This document shows, piece by piece, positions 8,605 through 17,098 of a DNA stretch of 51,359 nucleotides (position 1 is its first letter; every line of letters begins with the position of its first letter). The notes under the pieces are model-generated. The model saw nothing but the letters and a program-made list of their open reading frames with translations, was not told the DNA's origin and ran no database searches. This DNA is from Saprospiraceae bacterium (GTDB taxonomy: Bacteria; Bacteroidota; Bacteroidia; Chitinophagales; Saprospiraceae). The DNA lies in the NCBI GenBank assembly GCA_028280415.1, contig JANQLV010000018.1, forward strand, positions 1 to 51,359, written 5' to 3'. The translations under genes and the position numbers were made by a program.

Positions 8605-8612
8605 TAACTTTG
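8605..8612 (+). promoter_or_regulatory. Candidate -7 promoter box TAACTTTG for the DfsB-like gene
   Basis: A perfect TAnnTTTG match, with TTCTG about 16-20 bases upstream as a weak -33 element. The leader to the ATG at 8720 would be about 100 bases. Confidence 0.45.
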
Positions 8613-8719
8613 GCGGCAGGTAATTAATAGTATTATAGACTTGCTTTTTAAGGTTCCTGCCAAAATCGCTTTGGCTTGGAACATAAGGATATTTATATTA
8701 AAATAAAAAAACAGGTAAA

Positions 8720-9217
8720 ATGCCAAGACCAAGATCAAAAGAAGAATTAATTCAGTTTAGCCGGGCAAACTTCGAGAAGTTACTTGATTTTATTAAAAAA
8801 CTACCAAAAGAAAAAAGGGAAAACGACTTTCCTCCCGGGACCTTAAATCGCAATGTACGCGATGTTCTTGCTCATTTACACCATTGGCATCTCATGATGC
8901 AAAAATGGTACGAGGTCGGAATGAGCGGGCAAAAACCGGATATGCCGGAGAAAGGATATACCTGGAAAACAGTTCCCGAGCTCAATAGAGTAATTAATGA
9001 GAAGTACAAAGCTGTATCCCTTGCCAAAATTGAAAAACAGTTGTCGCAATCTTTTGAATCCATACAAAAAATCATCCAGGGGCATACCAATGAGGAATTA
9101 TTTGAAAAGAAGCGTTACAAATGGACGGGCACAACTTCATTAGGTTCTTACCTTGTATCAGCAAGTTCAAGTCATTATGATTGGGCCTTAAAGCTTATTA
9201 GAAAATTAACCAAATAA
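8720..9217 (+). CDS. ClbS/DfsB family four-helix-bundle protein (DUF1706)
   Basis: A 165-aa protein. It starts with PRPRSKEELIQFSRANFEKL, the usual opening of the ClbS/DfsB family. A VRDVLAHLHHWHLMMQKWY block and a C-terminal SLGSYLVSASSSHYDWALKLI helix complete the bundle. The family is related in fold to DinB. ClbS is known as a colibactin self-resistance protein, but most relatives, DfsB-type, have no known substrate; no colibactin genes are seen here. This is the third DinB-fold gene within 3.3 kb. The gene is convergent with the coiled-coil gene, separated by 14 bases. Confidence 0.85.
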   Translation: MPRPRSKEELIQFSRANFEKLLDFIKKLPKEKRENDFPPGTLNRNVRDVLAHLHHWHLMMQKWYEVGMSGQKPDMPEKGYTWKTVPELNRVINEKYKAVSLAKIEKQLSQSFESIQKIIQGHTNEELFEKKRYKWTGTTSLGSYLVSASSSHYDWALKLIRKLTK

Positions 9218-9231
9218 ATGAGGATAGGCAT

Positions 9232-10188
9232 CTAGGAATCCAAAAATATAACCATACTGTTGAGAGTATCCCTTTCGGAGTGGACAAGTTCTTTGGTTTT
9301 TTCTGATTCTACTTCAAGACTCTCAAGTATCAGTTTTATAGCCTGGATCATTTCCAGAACGATATCCGTAGTAGTTTTTACTTCTTTATAAAAAACCCAA
9401 TCGGAGATCAAGCCTTTGTAAAAGCGTTCCATAAAGCTTTTTAAATGCCTGATAAAGTCTGTATGATCCAGCTTATAACTGATACATACATCGTATAGTT
9501 CGTCCGAAAACTCATCCAATTCTTTATTCAGGCGGATGATATCATTCATTTTCCTTTTAACGAACTTCTTTTGATTATAAAATGATACAGGTCGGGGATT
9601 CAGGCCACGATTTGAAAAAATATTCCAGCGTTTCATTTCCTTTAAAACCTCATGAATTTTTTCCAATAACCGTAGTGGCTTCTTTCCATAAACGATCGCC
9701 TCCTTTATTTCTTTGAGTTTTGCTTTTTTCGTTCTTAGCAGCTCTTCCTGTTTGATAATACGATCAGCCAGTGTTTTATCTTTAAATTTGAGCTGCATTC
9801 TTTTTTTGGTAATCAGCTGTTGTAATTGCCCCTCCACTTTGGACAATGATGCGAGCTGCTCTTCCATCACCCTGATTTCAAATAATTTACTTTCTATTCT
9901 TTTTTTGCAATCATTGTATTGCAGGAAAGCCATTAGGTATTGCTGACGCCTTTCTTCTTTTTGTTCCCTTATACCTTTACCCAATATTTTTGAAAACAAA
10001 CCCCAAAGAGACAGTTGCTCCAATTGCTCCATTGCAAATTGTTCCTTTTCTAACAATCGCTCCAAATCTATCAATTCCTTCTCCCTATCGGCTAACTTCT
10101 TTTTCACGTTCTCCAGGTGTATTATAATTTTCTCCCGCCTCAGGAGCTCAAGATGTAATGTTTCGATTTGTTTATTAAGTTCTTTCAT
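9232..10188 (-). CDS. Long coiled-coil protein of unknown function
   Basis: A 318-aa, Lys/Glu/Leu-rich protein using the ATG at 10188. The frame runs back to 10323, but those residues are not heptad-like. Nearly all of residues 1-190 are predicted coiled coil by eye (ELNKQIETLHLELLRREK, KKLADREKELIDLERLLEKE), interrupted by a short WGLFSKILGKGI hydrophobic patch. A helical C-terminal domain follows, with WNIFSNRGLNPRPVSFYNQK. There is no signal peptide or membrane span. I do not recognise the family. It is divergent from the secreted protein at 10447 and convergent with the DfsB-like gene. Confidence 0.65.
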   Translation of the reverse strand: MKELNKQIETLHLELLRREKIIIHLENVKKKLADREKELIDLERLLEKEQFAMEQLEQLSLWGLFSKILGKGIREQKEERRQQYLMAFLQYNDCKKRIESKLFEIRVMEEQLASLSKVEGQLQQLITKKRMQLKFKDKTLADRIIKQEELLRTKKAKLKEIKEAIVYGKKPLRLLEKIHEVLKEMKRWNIFSNRGLNPRPVSFYNQKKFVKRKMNDIIRLNKELDEFSDELYDVCISYKLDHTDFIRHLKSFMERFYKGLISDWVFYKEVKTTTDIVLEMIQAIKLILESLEVESEKTKELVHSERDTLNSMVIFLDS

Positions 10189-10386
10189 ATCAAGCTTCAA
10201 GTATTTGAAATCGGAATGGTTCAAAGAAAATTTCAAAACCAGCAACGAAGATAATTTTTTATAAAAAGAATAGCTCTTTAAAACAAAAGCTTTTCGTGGA
10301 ATGGCTTCTCCCCTTTTGGCCAAACGGATTAAGAGATTTCAGAGCGTTAAACAATAGTTAATATGTTAAAATCAAAGCTCTGCACT

Positions 10387-10416
10387 TTGTCAGACAGTTT
10401 CTTTTTCCTTACTTTC
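10387..10416 (+). promoter_or_regulatory. Candidate promoter TTG-N19-TTACTTTC
   Basis: TTG at 10387-10389 and TTACTTTC at 10409-10416 (two mismatches to TAnnTTTG) are spaced 19 bases apart, the spacing usual for Bacteroidota. The start would fall just before the ATG at 10447, giving a short leader. Confidence 0.35.
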
Positions 10417-10446
10417 ACATTATTAATTCACATTAAAAAGCAAGCT

Positions 10447-11412
10447 ATGAAATTGTATCTTCCCTTACACAGGCTTCACTATTCTATTGTATCATTAAGC
10501 CTTTGTCTTGTCTTTTCCCTTATCCATTCTACGAATATCCATGCACAAGTCTATGCTACTACTCCCCAATACCCCTACGTCATTCCAATTGGACAATATT
10601 TATATTCGGATGCCTATCAAGTCTCTAAAGATGTCAAACCGTACCGCAAAGAATTCACGGAATTGTTTAATAATCAAAAGACGAAGGTCATAGAGGAAGG
10701 TGATTTTGTAATCAGAGAATATATTGAGGATGGAAAGGTTGCAAAAGATACACTGCACTTCGCCGTGGTCACTACAAAAATCACGGGGATGGATACCATT
10801 CGCAGCCTTGAAAAAAAAGAATTCAAAATAGCTCTTGACTTTCCCTTGATCGGAGATATCACTTTTAAAAATGATAAAGCCATTATCACACCTTCGCCTC
10901 TATATAAAGTACATCACAAAGCAATGGGCCTACATCTGGCAAATCAGAATTTATACCTGAAAATGCAAGCAGGTGAAACGTTCGAATTCACCAAAAAACT
11001 TGTTGGTGTAAGCATAATCTCTATCCCTTTTAAAGTCAGAATTAGTAGTGCAAATTCTGATATCGACGCAACATTTGCTCAAGCCAGCCTCAATAACGTA
11101 GGCTTATTACTTGGTTTTAAATCTAAAAAGCATCATTTCAGTAATAATAAATTGAAAAAAAAATCAATTACCATAGGCCCATTCGTTGGTCCGACAGCGG
11201 TAGAACTTATACGCGATAACCTAAATAATCCCGGAGTCGAAATCACCCGAATGGGACTGCAATTTGGCATTGGTATCCTGGGCGAGATCAATCGATGGAA
11301 CCTTGGCCTTGGCATTGGCTTAGAATCCGTTTCTAATGAGGCCGGGACAGATCTCACGCTTGAAAATTCCTTCTTCACCGGCCTCATATTCGGATACAGT
11401 CTAAAGGACTAG
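10447..11412 (+). CDS. Secreted protein of unknown function, possibly outer-membrane
   Basis: A 321-aa protein from the ATG at 10447, with a signal peptide (SIVSLSLCLVFSLIHSTNIHA). An upstream start at 10363 would bury this signal. The mature part has alternating beta-rich segments. The C-terminal 110 residues contain repeated Gly/aromatic strand patterns (KSITIGPFVGPTAVELI, FGIGILGEINRWNLGLGIGL, FFTGLIFGYSL), suggesting a small beta-barrel or barrel-like end. I do not recognise a named family. Transcription ends at a strong hairpin inside the opposing gene. Confidence 0.65.
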   Translation: MKLYLPLHRLHYSIVSLSLCLVFSLIHSTNIHAQVYATTPQYPYVIPIGQYLYSDAYQVSKDVKPYRKEFTELFNNQKTKVIEEGDFVIREYIEDGKVAKDTLHFAVVTTKITGMDTIRSLEKKEFKIALDFPLIGDITFKNDKAIITPSPLYKVHHKAMGLHLANQNLYLKMQAGETFEFTKKLVGVSIISIPFKVRISSANSDIDATFAQASLNNVGLLLGFKSKKHHFSNNKLKKKSITIGPFVGPTAVELIRDNLNNPGVEITRMGLQFGIGILGEINRWNLGLGIGLESVSNEAGTDLTLENSFFTGLIFGYSLKD

Positions 11413-11430
11413 AATAAACTATCCCTATCT

Positions 11431-11473
11431 ATAGTGAAGCAGATTATTCATTGCTCTGCTTCACTATTTTTTC
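11431..11473 (+). terminator. Strong intrinsic terminator located inside the 3' coding end of the opposing gene
   Basis: The 12-bp perfect arms ATAGTGAAGCAG (11431-11442) and CTGCTTCACTAT (11456-11467), with a 13-base loop, are followed by TTTTTT. It serves the plus-strand gene ending at 11412. The loop and 3' arm also encode the last residues (around IVEKIVKQSNE) of the minus-strand T9SS protein. Confidence 0.85.
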
Positions 11474-13021
11474 CACAATTAATGAATTTTCAGATTTTAT
11501 TTTAAAAATATAAAGCCCTGCAGTAAAGCTACTGATATCCACTACCGCATCTTCATCAAAACTTTCTACTGTCTTCAACAAACGCCCTTTGAGATCGAAT
11601 ACTTCAACTTTTTCAATAGCCTGATTTAACTGGATGTTTACAAATCCTTCGGTCGGGTTCGGGCCGATTTGATAATAGACTTGATGTTGATGATCTGTTT
11701 CATTAACAGCGGTCAAATCTTCGGCTTCAAAACCCAGATGAAAAGTATAAGCGTCAAAATCGCCAAATCCGTAGGTATAGGCTTGTACGCCCCCGGGAGC
11801 ATTTAGAAAATGTGTACTTGCACTTATTTCGATTCGTGCATAACTATATTCCGATTCATCCGGAAAAGGCTGAAAACTATTACTTATATCCTGCCCATCC
11901 AGCGTAATATTATTGACATTTTCACTTTCAGAAAGCAGCGTCAAATAGCGGATAGAAAAAGCATTTGTACTTCCGGCAAAACCGTCCAGAGCCCGAAATC
12001 GAACCTCTTTTAACCAGTAATCGCGGGAAAATAGTTGCAACATATTGGGATCTCCTAATTCACTATCGTTACATTCTTGTGCCGGATTAAACTGCATAAC
12101 ATGCACTCCTTTATTAGCAGAAAGCATCTGTGCTTCGGAATACAAACCTTCAAATGATTCCCCCTGATCCAAAGTTGTAATTACCTGATCTCCAATAGAA
12201 AGTTCCGTGTCGTCTTCCAATGCCAAAATTTTGAAAAGAGAAGCTCCCTGCCCCTGAAATGGGATAAGTGCATAATCCTGTGCTGAAACAGAGCCGGGCA
12301 AGAGCTGATCGTAAAGGTGATTATCTGCTGCACCATTGCAAGCAACAACAGCCTGCCGGGCGCCTCCAAATACAGCTATTTTATTACCATTGGTTGAACG
12401 AACGGCAGTTCCAGTTAAATCTTCCGTAGCTTGTACCTGATAAGTTTGCCCTGCATTAAGATTTATCGTAAAAGGTACATTCGCCGGCCGGAGGCCAAAG
12501 GTCAAAGCAGAAGGAATAATTTCGATTTCCGTATTATCTTCAGTAGCTAAAACCACGAAAGAAGAAGGTGCGCCAGAGGCAGGGGAATCATTTACCGCTG
12601 CTGATACAATATAGGCTTCGTCCAGTATTTCTACCGGAAAAACGATAGTGGATTCTGAAAAGAATAATCGATAATGAACCGCATAAACATTACTAGGTGT
12701 GCTGGTAGTAATTTTTAAACCTAAATTTTCTACATCTTCCGAACCTTCTCCATAATAGATGGCGTCCGGCAAAACAATTTCCAAAACTTCATCTTCTGTA
12801 TAATTAAAATCCAGTGTCAATCCGGTAGCAGGAGCTGTTACCGTTGCTGTACCCGCAGAATTAGAACTCACGTAAATCGAAAACTGTGGTGGCCCATTAA
12901 GAGCCAAAGAAAGATTTTCCATATATGCCAGCCAGAATTCAGTACCTTTTGTTCCGTACTCCTGAGCACTTAGTATAAGGGGGGAAATAAATAGTAATAA
13001 GCCAATTAAAATATTCTTCAT
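11444..13021 (-). CDS. Secreted protein with IgGFc-binding N-domain and T9SS type A sorting domain
   Basis: A 525-aa protein: signal peptide (IGLLLFISPLILSAQ), then a domain matching the IgGFc-binding-protein N-terminal family (GTKGTEFWLAYMEN, then VTAPATGLTLDF, VYAVHYRLFFSESTIVFPVE, and FVVLATEDNTEIEIIPS). The last 75 residues are a Por secretion tail (YQIGPNPTEGFVNIQLNQ, VFDLKGRLLKT, FTAGLYIFKIKSENS), which routes cargo through T9SS to the cell surface or medium. In bacteria the N-domain is found in large adhesin-like proteins; a binding role is inference. It is a single-gene transcript, convergent with the gene at 10447. Confidence 0.85.
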   Translation of the reverse strand: MKNILIGLLLFISPLILSAQEYGTKGTEFWLAYMENLSLALNGPPQFSIYVSSNSAGTATVTAPATGLTLDFNYTEDEVLEIVLPDAIYYGEGSEDVENLGLKITTSTPSNVYAVHYRLFFSESTIVFPVEILDEAYIVSAAVNDSPASGAPSSFVVLATEDNTEIEIIPSALTFGLRPANVPFTINLNAGQTYQVQATEDLTGTAVRSTNGNKIAVFGGARQAVVACNGAADNHLYDQLLPGSVSAQDYALIPFQGQGASLFKILALEDDTELSIGDQVITTLDQGESFEGLYSEAQMLSANKGVHVMQFNPAQECNDSELGDPNMLQLFSRDYWLKEVRFRALDGFAGSTNAFSIRYLTLLSESENVNNITLDGQDISNSFQPFPDESEYSYARIEISASTHFLNAPGGVQAYTYGFGDFDAYTFHLGFEAEDLTAVNETDHQHQVYYQIGPNPTEGFVNIQLNQAIEKVEVFDLKGRLLKTVESFDEDAVVDISSFTAGLYIFKIKSENSLIVEKIVKQSNE

Positions 13022-13222
13022 AGTCTATTAATTATGTGGTGTAAAATGCAGGAATTATTCGTTAATCCTGTTCTTGTTTAAACGGAGAAAAAATGTGATC
13101 AGTATTCTAAAAATTCTTTTATGCAAAATAGACAACACTTTTATTTTCGGTCCAGTAAGCGGTCCATGTAAGGGTAAAAGAGCAGGATTCGATTTTGATA
13201 TTCGAATAGGTTTCCCGGCATT

Positions 13223-14614
13223 TTATTGTTTTTGCATCCACTTGCTAAAAACTAAAAACAGGATGCCACAGGTCAGCCAGGCTGGCAAGGTCAAAAAAGA
13301 TAAAAAGACATTCTGAGTTTGGGAGATCGTGAAAAAAACAAGAAAACTAATGCCAAAGGCCAGTAATACCGAATAATTAAAAGCTATTCCGGATTGTTCG
13401 GCGTATTGGGCAACAATTCCGAATCGCCGGGCAAAGAAATGTTCAAATACAATTACAGCACCAACCGGAGCGAGAACAAAACCGTATAAGGCTACAAAGT
13501 CCAGCAAGCGCATCGCAAAGGCGGGAAAAATTCCTGCAATAGTCGCAATTGCTCCTGCCAGGATCGTCACCCAAAAGGTCGAGGTCCTGGGTATAATTGC
13601 CTGGAAAGCCAGACCGGCCCGGTAAATCGTGGGATTAGCTGTTGTCCAACCGGCGATAATTACAGCCAGAATGCCAAAGACACCTATTGCATTATAGGCC
13701 AAGGGACCCGGTGCTACTCCCGGTGCCTGCCCCTGCGCCAGCAAGGCCTGAGCTTCCGGAGTCTTGATATAAACCGCATAAAGTAAGGCCGCCGCAATCC
13801 AGGCCATATAATGCCCGATATACATACCCGCCGCCGTCGTCCAGCCCGAGCTCGCTTTTTTTGCATATCGAAAAACAGAAAGATCAGACATCCCTATATG
13901 CATCGCTGCATTACAAAACCAGGACCATAAGACTACATGCCAAAAGGTATATTTGATCGCTCCCGGAAAGGGCGCGCTCCCCTTTCCCCAGATATTCCAA
14001 AAGTCAGAAAAGCTTTTGACTCCCAGTTGATTCATCGCAACGATCCCGGCAATTAAAAAGGCCAGAACAATAAATGGAGACATCCAATTGGCCGCTTTCG
14101 AAACCGTATTGTAGCCTTTAGCAGCAATGATTGAAATTAATGCTCCCAGGACTATTACGGTCAAAATCCAGGGTAAACCACTGGGCATAGTGTCCGACAG
14201 GGCCGGCATTTCCAAATTGAGCGGAACTCCTACCGCTGTAGCGGAAACCGTAATCATCGCTCCGGCCAGAAAACAAAAGAAAATGCCATTCGCCAAATTA
14301 TAAACAGTAACCAATTGACGTCCGCATATTTTTTCCAAATGATAATAAAGTGTCCAGCGATATTTAACTGCGATTTCAGCTGTCAGAAAGCGCCAGCTTA
14401 GTACGGCCAAAAAATTTCCAATCAATAATCCTACAATCAGGTCAAAGGCACTCACCCCGGCTGCTAAAAACAAAGGCCCGATCATAAATTCCGTACCGGC
14501 TGCATGCTCTCCGGCATACATCCCTAAAAAGCTTTTCCAGCCTTTTAAATGGCTTTCCGGTACAGCTTGTCTTTCAAATTCTTCGTGGACTCGATTTGAT
14601 TTCGTTTCGGACAT
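13223..14614 (-). CDS. NCS1-type purine/cytosine permease-like transporter
   Basis: A 463-aa protein with about 12 hydrophobic spans and a short cytoplasmic N-terminus. The family is indicated by the first helix region (FLGMYAGEHAAGTEFMIG), TM3-like TLYYHLEKICGRQL, the NAAMHIGMSDLSVFRYAKK loop, and WTTANPTIYRAGLAFQAI, which resembles the nucleobase:cation symporter-1 segment after TM8. Substrate (nucleobase, hydantoin or vitamin) cannot be told from sequence. It lies between the T9SS protein and the DUF4437 lipoprotein, all minus strand but with spacers of over 100 bases. Confidence 0.75.
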   Translation of the reverse strand: MSETKSNRVHEEFERQAVPESHLKGWKSFLGMYAGEHAAGTEFMIGPLFLAAGVSAFDLIVGLLIGNFLAVLSWRFLTAEIAVKYRWTLYYHLEKICGRQLVTVYNLANGIFFCFLAGAMITVSATAVGVPLNLEMPALSDTMPSGLPWILTVIVLGALISIIAAKGYNTVSKAANWMSPFIVLAFLIAGIVAMNQLGVKSFSDFWNIWGKGSAPFPGAIKYTFWHVVLWSWFCNAAMHIGMSDLSVFRYAKKASSGWTTAAGMYIGHYMAWIAAALLYAVYIKTPEAQALLAQGQAPGVAPGPLAYNAIGVFGILAVIIAGWTTANPTIYRAGLAFQAIIPRTSTFWVTILAGAIATIAGIFPAFAMRLLDFVALYGFVLAPVGAVIVFEHFFARRFGIVAQYAEQSGIAFNYSVLLAFGISFLVFFTISQTQNVFLSFLTLPAWLTCGILFLVFSKWMQKQ

Positions 14615-14746
14615 CGATACGCTTTGTATTTAATTTTAGTATTAGTTGATGCAACACGGTAGCCGCTCTGTGGAATTACAGCCATCTCGTAAATTTCAGC
14701 AATGAGTTCTTATTTTTTTAAATTAAAATCTACTCTATCAATGTAA

Positions 14747-15631
14747 CTATCCTGGTGCCTGAACAATAGTGAAGTTACCATTCGTCCGAATATAAATAAT
14801 ACTCTCCATTCCTGCTTTAGATGAAATCTGATGAACGGCCTTTCCCTGGGAAGTAAAATAGCTGCCCGGCTCTAACAATTTAATTGCTTCTGTTTTTGGC
14901 ATTTTATAATTGGATGCTCCAGAAACAATTACAGCATGAAAAATTTCACCATTACTTACAATTCGGCCCTTAAATCCGGAGGGAAGTTTTACAAGATTTC
15001 CTCTTAGCCCACTGCTTTCCCAAAGAAAGGCAATCTTTGGACTGTCAGTGAGATTTTTAACACTGCCTTGATCAATGATAGTCGTCTTCGAGGCATCCAA
15101 CCAAACAATGTTCGTTTTATCCAAATTCACAGGCCTTTCTCCATTATCATATGCATCTTCCACGGGTTTGACTAAATAAGGCCCTTGATCAATTTCTACA
15201 TAAGCAATATTTTCGCTGCCTTTTGCCGCTGTAATATGAGATTCCCCGGCTGGTTGGGTCCAGAAAGAACCCTCAGGCATCCACATTTTTTCGGCATTCG
15301 GGTCATCATTATGAATGAGTCCTTTAATAACAATTGCGCGGTAACTGACATTATGTATATGAGGCGGTGATGAGAATCCATCTTTAAACCTGACAAGAAA
15401 ACCTGTTGGTTCGGAGCCATTGCGATCCCCCCAAATCGTTCCAGCTTTGGGACTTTGATCACCTCGGGCCGGGTTCAATGGTTCCCAATTAATTTCAGAA
15501 CTCAAAACGACTCGGTTGGTCGGTTCTTCTATTAGCTCATATGCTTTGTTTTCTGATTCTTCTTTTGTGTTTGTACAAGAGATCGCAACACTTACAATGA
15601 TGAACAAGGATAATACTTCAAAGCTATTCAT
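14747..15631 (-). CDS. DUF4437 double-cupin lipoprotein
   Basis: A 294-aa protein with a lipoprotein signal ending at AISC (Cys19). The DUF4437 signature is strong: [39 protein letters not shown] and [23 protein letters not shown] and the later His in ESHIT are the probable metal ligands of the first cupin. A second cupin-like unit starts near residue 195 ([17 protein letters not shown]) and is more diverged. The family's reaction is unknown; some relatives resemble ChrR anti-sigma cupins. It is divergent from the sugar kinase gene. Confidence 0.85.
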   Translation of the reverse strand: MNSFEVLSLFIIVSVAISCTNTKEESENKAYELIEEPTNRVVLSSEINWEPLNPARGDQSPKAGTIWGDRNGSEPTGFLVRFKDGFSSPPHIHNVSYRAIVIKGLIHNDDPNAEKMWMPEGSFWTQPAGESHITAAKGSENIAYVEIDQGPYLVKPVEDAYDNGERPVNLDKTNIVWLDASKTTIIDQGSVKNLTDSPKIAFLWESSGLRGNLVKLPSGFKGRIVSNGEIFHAVIVSGASNYKMPKTEAIKLLEPGSYFTSQGKAVHQISSKAGMESIIYIRTNGNFTIVQAPG

Positions 15632-15763
15632 TCCAACTATTTTCTCGTTTGCTATTTTTCAGCGTTTACTATCATTTTTCTTTCCGAAAATAGTCATTTT
15701 CTCTGTAATGAAAGTAGAAACAGATCATTTGTAAAATCAGGATTTACATTATCTTAGTAGACC

Positions 15764-17098
15764 ATGAAAGTGAACCTGGCTTTTGATATTGGTAAGACGA
15801 ATAAAAAATGTATACTTTTCGACAAATCATCGAAGGTGCTTCATCGCATCTCTACCCGATTTGCCGAAAATAAAGATGAAGATGGATTTCCCTGTGACGA
15901 CCTGCAAGCAATCGTAAACTGGATTGATAAAAGCATCCATCAATTTCTACAGGATAAACGGTACAAAGTAAATTCTATAAACTTTTCTACCTACGGAGCG
16001 AGTTTTGTACACATCGATAAAAATGGGAAAGTACTAACTCCTTTATATAATTATTTGAAACCTTATCCTCCTAAGATTCTCAAAGCATTTTATAAAAAAC
16101 ATGGTCAGGCAAAAGATATTGCTCGCGCAACGGCCTCTCCACCGGAAGGCATGCTCAACTCCGGTTTGCAATTGTTTTGGATAAAAAAAACAAAACCAAA
16201 ACTGTTTAAGAAGATCAAATGGTCATTACATTTTCCACAATACCTCAGTTTTCTCTATACTCGAAAAGCCTGTAGTGAATATACCAGTATCGGATGCCAT
16301 ACCGGACTTTGGGATTATCAAAAACAAGATTATCATCAATGGGTATACGATGAAAAGATCAATCGCATTTTAGCCCCTGTCAGACAAACAAATTCATTTA
16401 TAAAAATCCGTTTCCATGACTATGCTAAAAAAATCAAAGTAGGAGCAGGTATACATGATAGTTCAGCAGCGATACTCCCTTATTTCCAAAAGACTAAAAA
16501 GCATTTTATTTTACTTTCGACCGGGACATGGAACGTACTATTAAATCCTTTCAATCAGAAAAACTTGAAGAAAAGCGATTTAGAAAATGGTTATTTGAAC
16601 TATATGCGCCTCGATGGCCATCCGGTTCGGGCAAGTCGTTTGCTTATGGGAAAAGAACATGAATGGCAAGTAAAAAAAATTGCAAAGCATTTTAATGTAA
16701 AAAAGCATTTTTCAAAACATATTAGGTTCGATAAAACTGTGATCAAAAAATTAAGCATTCCATTTAAAGCGCGATTTTCTTTTAAGTATATTGAAAACCT
16801 AAACTACAATTTAAAGAAGACTGAATTCGAAAAATTCAACTCAGCGACCGAAGCTTATTATCAATTGGTTTTAGAATTAGCCATGATTCAGGCAAAACGA
16901 ATCAGACTTTTATCGGAAAAGCAAAGCATTAGAAAAGTGTATATCGAAGGAGGTTTTGTGCAAAACAAAATCTTCCTAAAGGTGCTTAAAAAAGAGCTAC
17001 CGAATTTCAAAATAAAAATTTCAAAACATGGGAGTGCTCCCGCACTGGGCACTGCACTGTTGATAAATAGCAAGAAGCAAAATGCAGCATTCATTTGA
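15764..17098 (+). CDS. FGGY family carbohydrate kinase (rhamnulokinase/fuculokinase-like)
   Basis: A 444-aa kinase of the ASKHA fold. Phosphate-1 motif: AFDIGKTNKKCILFD near the N-terminus. Second phosphate loop: LLSTGTWNVLLNP. The catalytic Asp is probably in GAGIHDSSAAILPY. The adenosine motif is YIEGGFVQNKIFLKVL near the C-terminus. FGGY kinases phosphorylate sugars or ketoses; this type occurs in Bacteroidota clusters for L-rhamnose or L-fucose breakdown. The next gene (an FMN hydroxyacid oxidase) overlaps it by 17 bases, so the two are translated from one transcript. The product is lysine-rich, unlike its neighbours. Confidence 0.85.
   Translation: MKVNLAFDIGKTNKKCILFDKSSKVLHRISTRFAENKDEDGFPCDDLQAIVNWIDKSIHQFLQDKRYKVNSINFSTYGASFVHIDKNGKVLTPLYNYLKPYPPKILKAFYKKHGQAKDIARATASPPEGMLNSGLQLFWIKKTKPKLFKKIKWSLHFPQYLSFLYTRKACSEYTSIGCHTGLWDYQKQDYHQWVYDEKINRILAPVRQTNSFIKIRFHDYAKKIKVGAGIHDSSAAILPYFQKTKKHFILLSTGTWNVLLNPFNQKNLKKSDLENGYLNYMRLDGHPVRASRLLMGKEHEWQVKKIAKHFNVKKHFSKHIRFDKTVIKKLSIPFKARFSFKYIENLNYNLKKTEFEKFNSATEAYYQLVLELAMIQAKRIRLLSEKQSIRKVYIEGGFVQNKIFLKVLKKELPNFKIKISKHGSAPALGTALLINSKKQNAAFI

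Noticed and set aside
8720-9217. Colibactin-resistance (ClbS) function for the DfsB-like gene
   Set aside because: Only the family fold is supported; no colibactin biosynthesis genes are present in the window.
13074-13316. 80-codon plus-strand frame overlapping the permease 3' end
   Set aside because: Half of it is antisense to the permease and it has no signal or motif.
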